From contig CAMPDV010000020.1 of the NCBI GenBank assembly GCA_946699065.1, forward strand, positions 744,001-808,000: a stretch of 64,000 nucleotides of DNA. Direction: 5' to 3'. This document shows, piece by piece, positions 63,075 to 64,000 of the stretch (the stretch's first letter is position 1; each line of letters starts with the position of its first letter). A program made the position numbers and the translations under genes. Below the pieces are notes generated by a model. That model saw nothing but the letters and a program-made list of their open reading frames with translations, had not been told where the DNA came from and ran no database searches. This DNA comes from Loxodes magnus (Eukaryota; Ciliophora; Karyorelictea; Loxodida; Loxodidae).

Positions 63075-64000
63075 ATGAAAGAAATAAGAGTTGGAGTGAG
63101 AGAAAAGCTTTATTATATAGACTAAATTGCTACTTCATCTAATATATCCCATCCCAATTCTTAAGCCAATTTATTTATTAGCTCACTAAAGAAATCTATT
63201 ACCTACTTCGAAAAGTTTTTAACAATGACCAATTAAACCTTTTTGTCTACTTGCTTACAAAATTAACAGCTTATACTATTAAATAGAGATGATTTCTACT
63301 TAAGTAGCTACTATACTTAAAACTTAGCATGCTTTACATTCTACACTAAAATAACGATGTGCTTTTAGATATTTATAACTAATTTAAATTATAAAGAACT
63401 TAAATCTTTTAGATCAATTTAAAGCAAAGAATCTTCAGTCTTTAATAAATCCCTTATTTACCTTTACTTTATCATTATTAATTAGGAAAGGATTATGAAG
63501 AAAGACATAGCTAAATTACAAAAATGGTAAAAGATTTGGCAAGAAAAAAGCATAATTAGTTGTAACATTTAATTAATAAATAATCCTAAGCTTTATATAA
63601 CAAATGAACTCTAGTAAAAATACTAGTCTAAGCAAGTTATCATATCTAATTCATATTTTAAAGATAAAAGCTATATTATAAAAAGCATTGCTAAGATAAA
63701 AACACCTGCTTAAAGTTAAGAATCAAATAATTAAAATTAGGTTTTATATATTATTATTCACATTCAAATTTTTGATTTGCTAGTGGAATTTAAACTAATA
63801 TATTCATCTTATGGAAAGAAAAATTTAAACGCTAATTAAAGCTAAATAAAATATAAATAAACTAAGGATTAGGATTATAATAGATAAAATATTTAATTGA
63901 AAATTATACTTAAAAATGGGGATTAAGAATAATAAAGCTTTGATTAACAAATAAAAAGTTTATAAAAGAATATAATACAGGTTAGAAATGAAAAAATTAT
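63075..64000 (+). CDS. anonymous protein, 3'-truncated
   Basis: From an ATG at 63075 the frame continues to the window edge for about 308 codons without a single TGA. It encodes Ser/Asn/Lys/Gln-rich sequence with helical stretches (ANLFISSLKKSITYFEKFL, KKDIAKLQKWQKIWQEKS). The complete lack of TGA and a protein-like mix support coding. No domain is recognised. Confidence 0.45.

Overview
The window is nuclear DNA of a ciliate with a rearranged genetic code. Base composition is roughly 20-30% GC. Conserved proteins read correctly only if TAA and TAG encode Gln and in-frame TGA encodes Trp, while every well-supported gene also ends in TGA. TGA read as Trp falls at invariant tryptophans of a PP2A phosphatase, a DHHC acyltransferase, a cyclic-nucleotide phosphodiesterase, a Myb protein and an acyl-CoA dehydrogenase. 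This matches the ambiguous karyorelict nuclear code (a Loxodes-like organism). A Condylostoma-like heterotrich, in which TAA and TAG also stop, is the alternative. Introns are tiny: 16-23 nt in the eight I could place. I see no telomere, rRNA, confident tRNA or CRISPR array.

Because no codon closes a reading frame reliably, genes were placed by an ATG and a terminal TGA in one frame (after removing tiny GT-AG introns), plus protein-like composition and family motifs. Family-supported genes are secure; anonymous Gln/Asn/Lys-rich genes are less so, because AT-rich DNA looks protein-like in several frames.

Layout. 0-12 kb: a 5'-truncated large ORF, a type II membrane glycosyltransferase-like protein, two small tail-to-tail genes, a zinc-knuckle protein flanked by two GC-elevated structured blocks (candidate non-coding RNAs), and two anonymous genes. 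12-27 kb: DHHC palmitoyltransferase, PP2A catalytic subunit, a small basic protein, an AIG1-like GTPase with signal peptide, an R2R3-Myb protein, and a closely spaced pair (TauE/SafE transporter and type I membrane protein). 27-43 kb: an anonymous gene, a tandemly fused dienelactone hydrolase, a large anonymous protein with a possible second gene at its 3' end, a membrane-bound phosphodiesterase with a possible in-frame continuation, and an otubain. 43-54 kb: a kinesin-like protein without a P-loop, two Gln/Glu-rich proteins and a 1282-residue coiled coil. 54-64 kb: ankyrin protein, acyl-CoA dehydrogenase, REEP/Yop1 protein, two anonymous proteins, a second AIG1-like GTPase of the same length as the first, and a 3'-truncated gene.

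Genes lie on both strands with no operon logic. Recurring themes are membrane traffic and lipid modification (DHHC, REEP), signalling (PP2A, PDE, Myb, otubain), cytoskeleton (kinesin-like, coiled coil) and mitochondrial or CoA metabolism (acyl-CoA dehydrogenase, dienelactone hydrolase).
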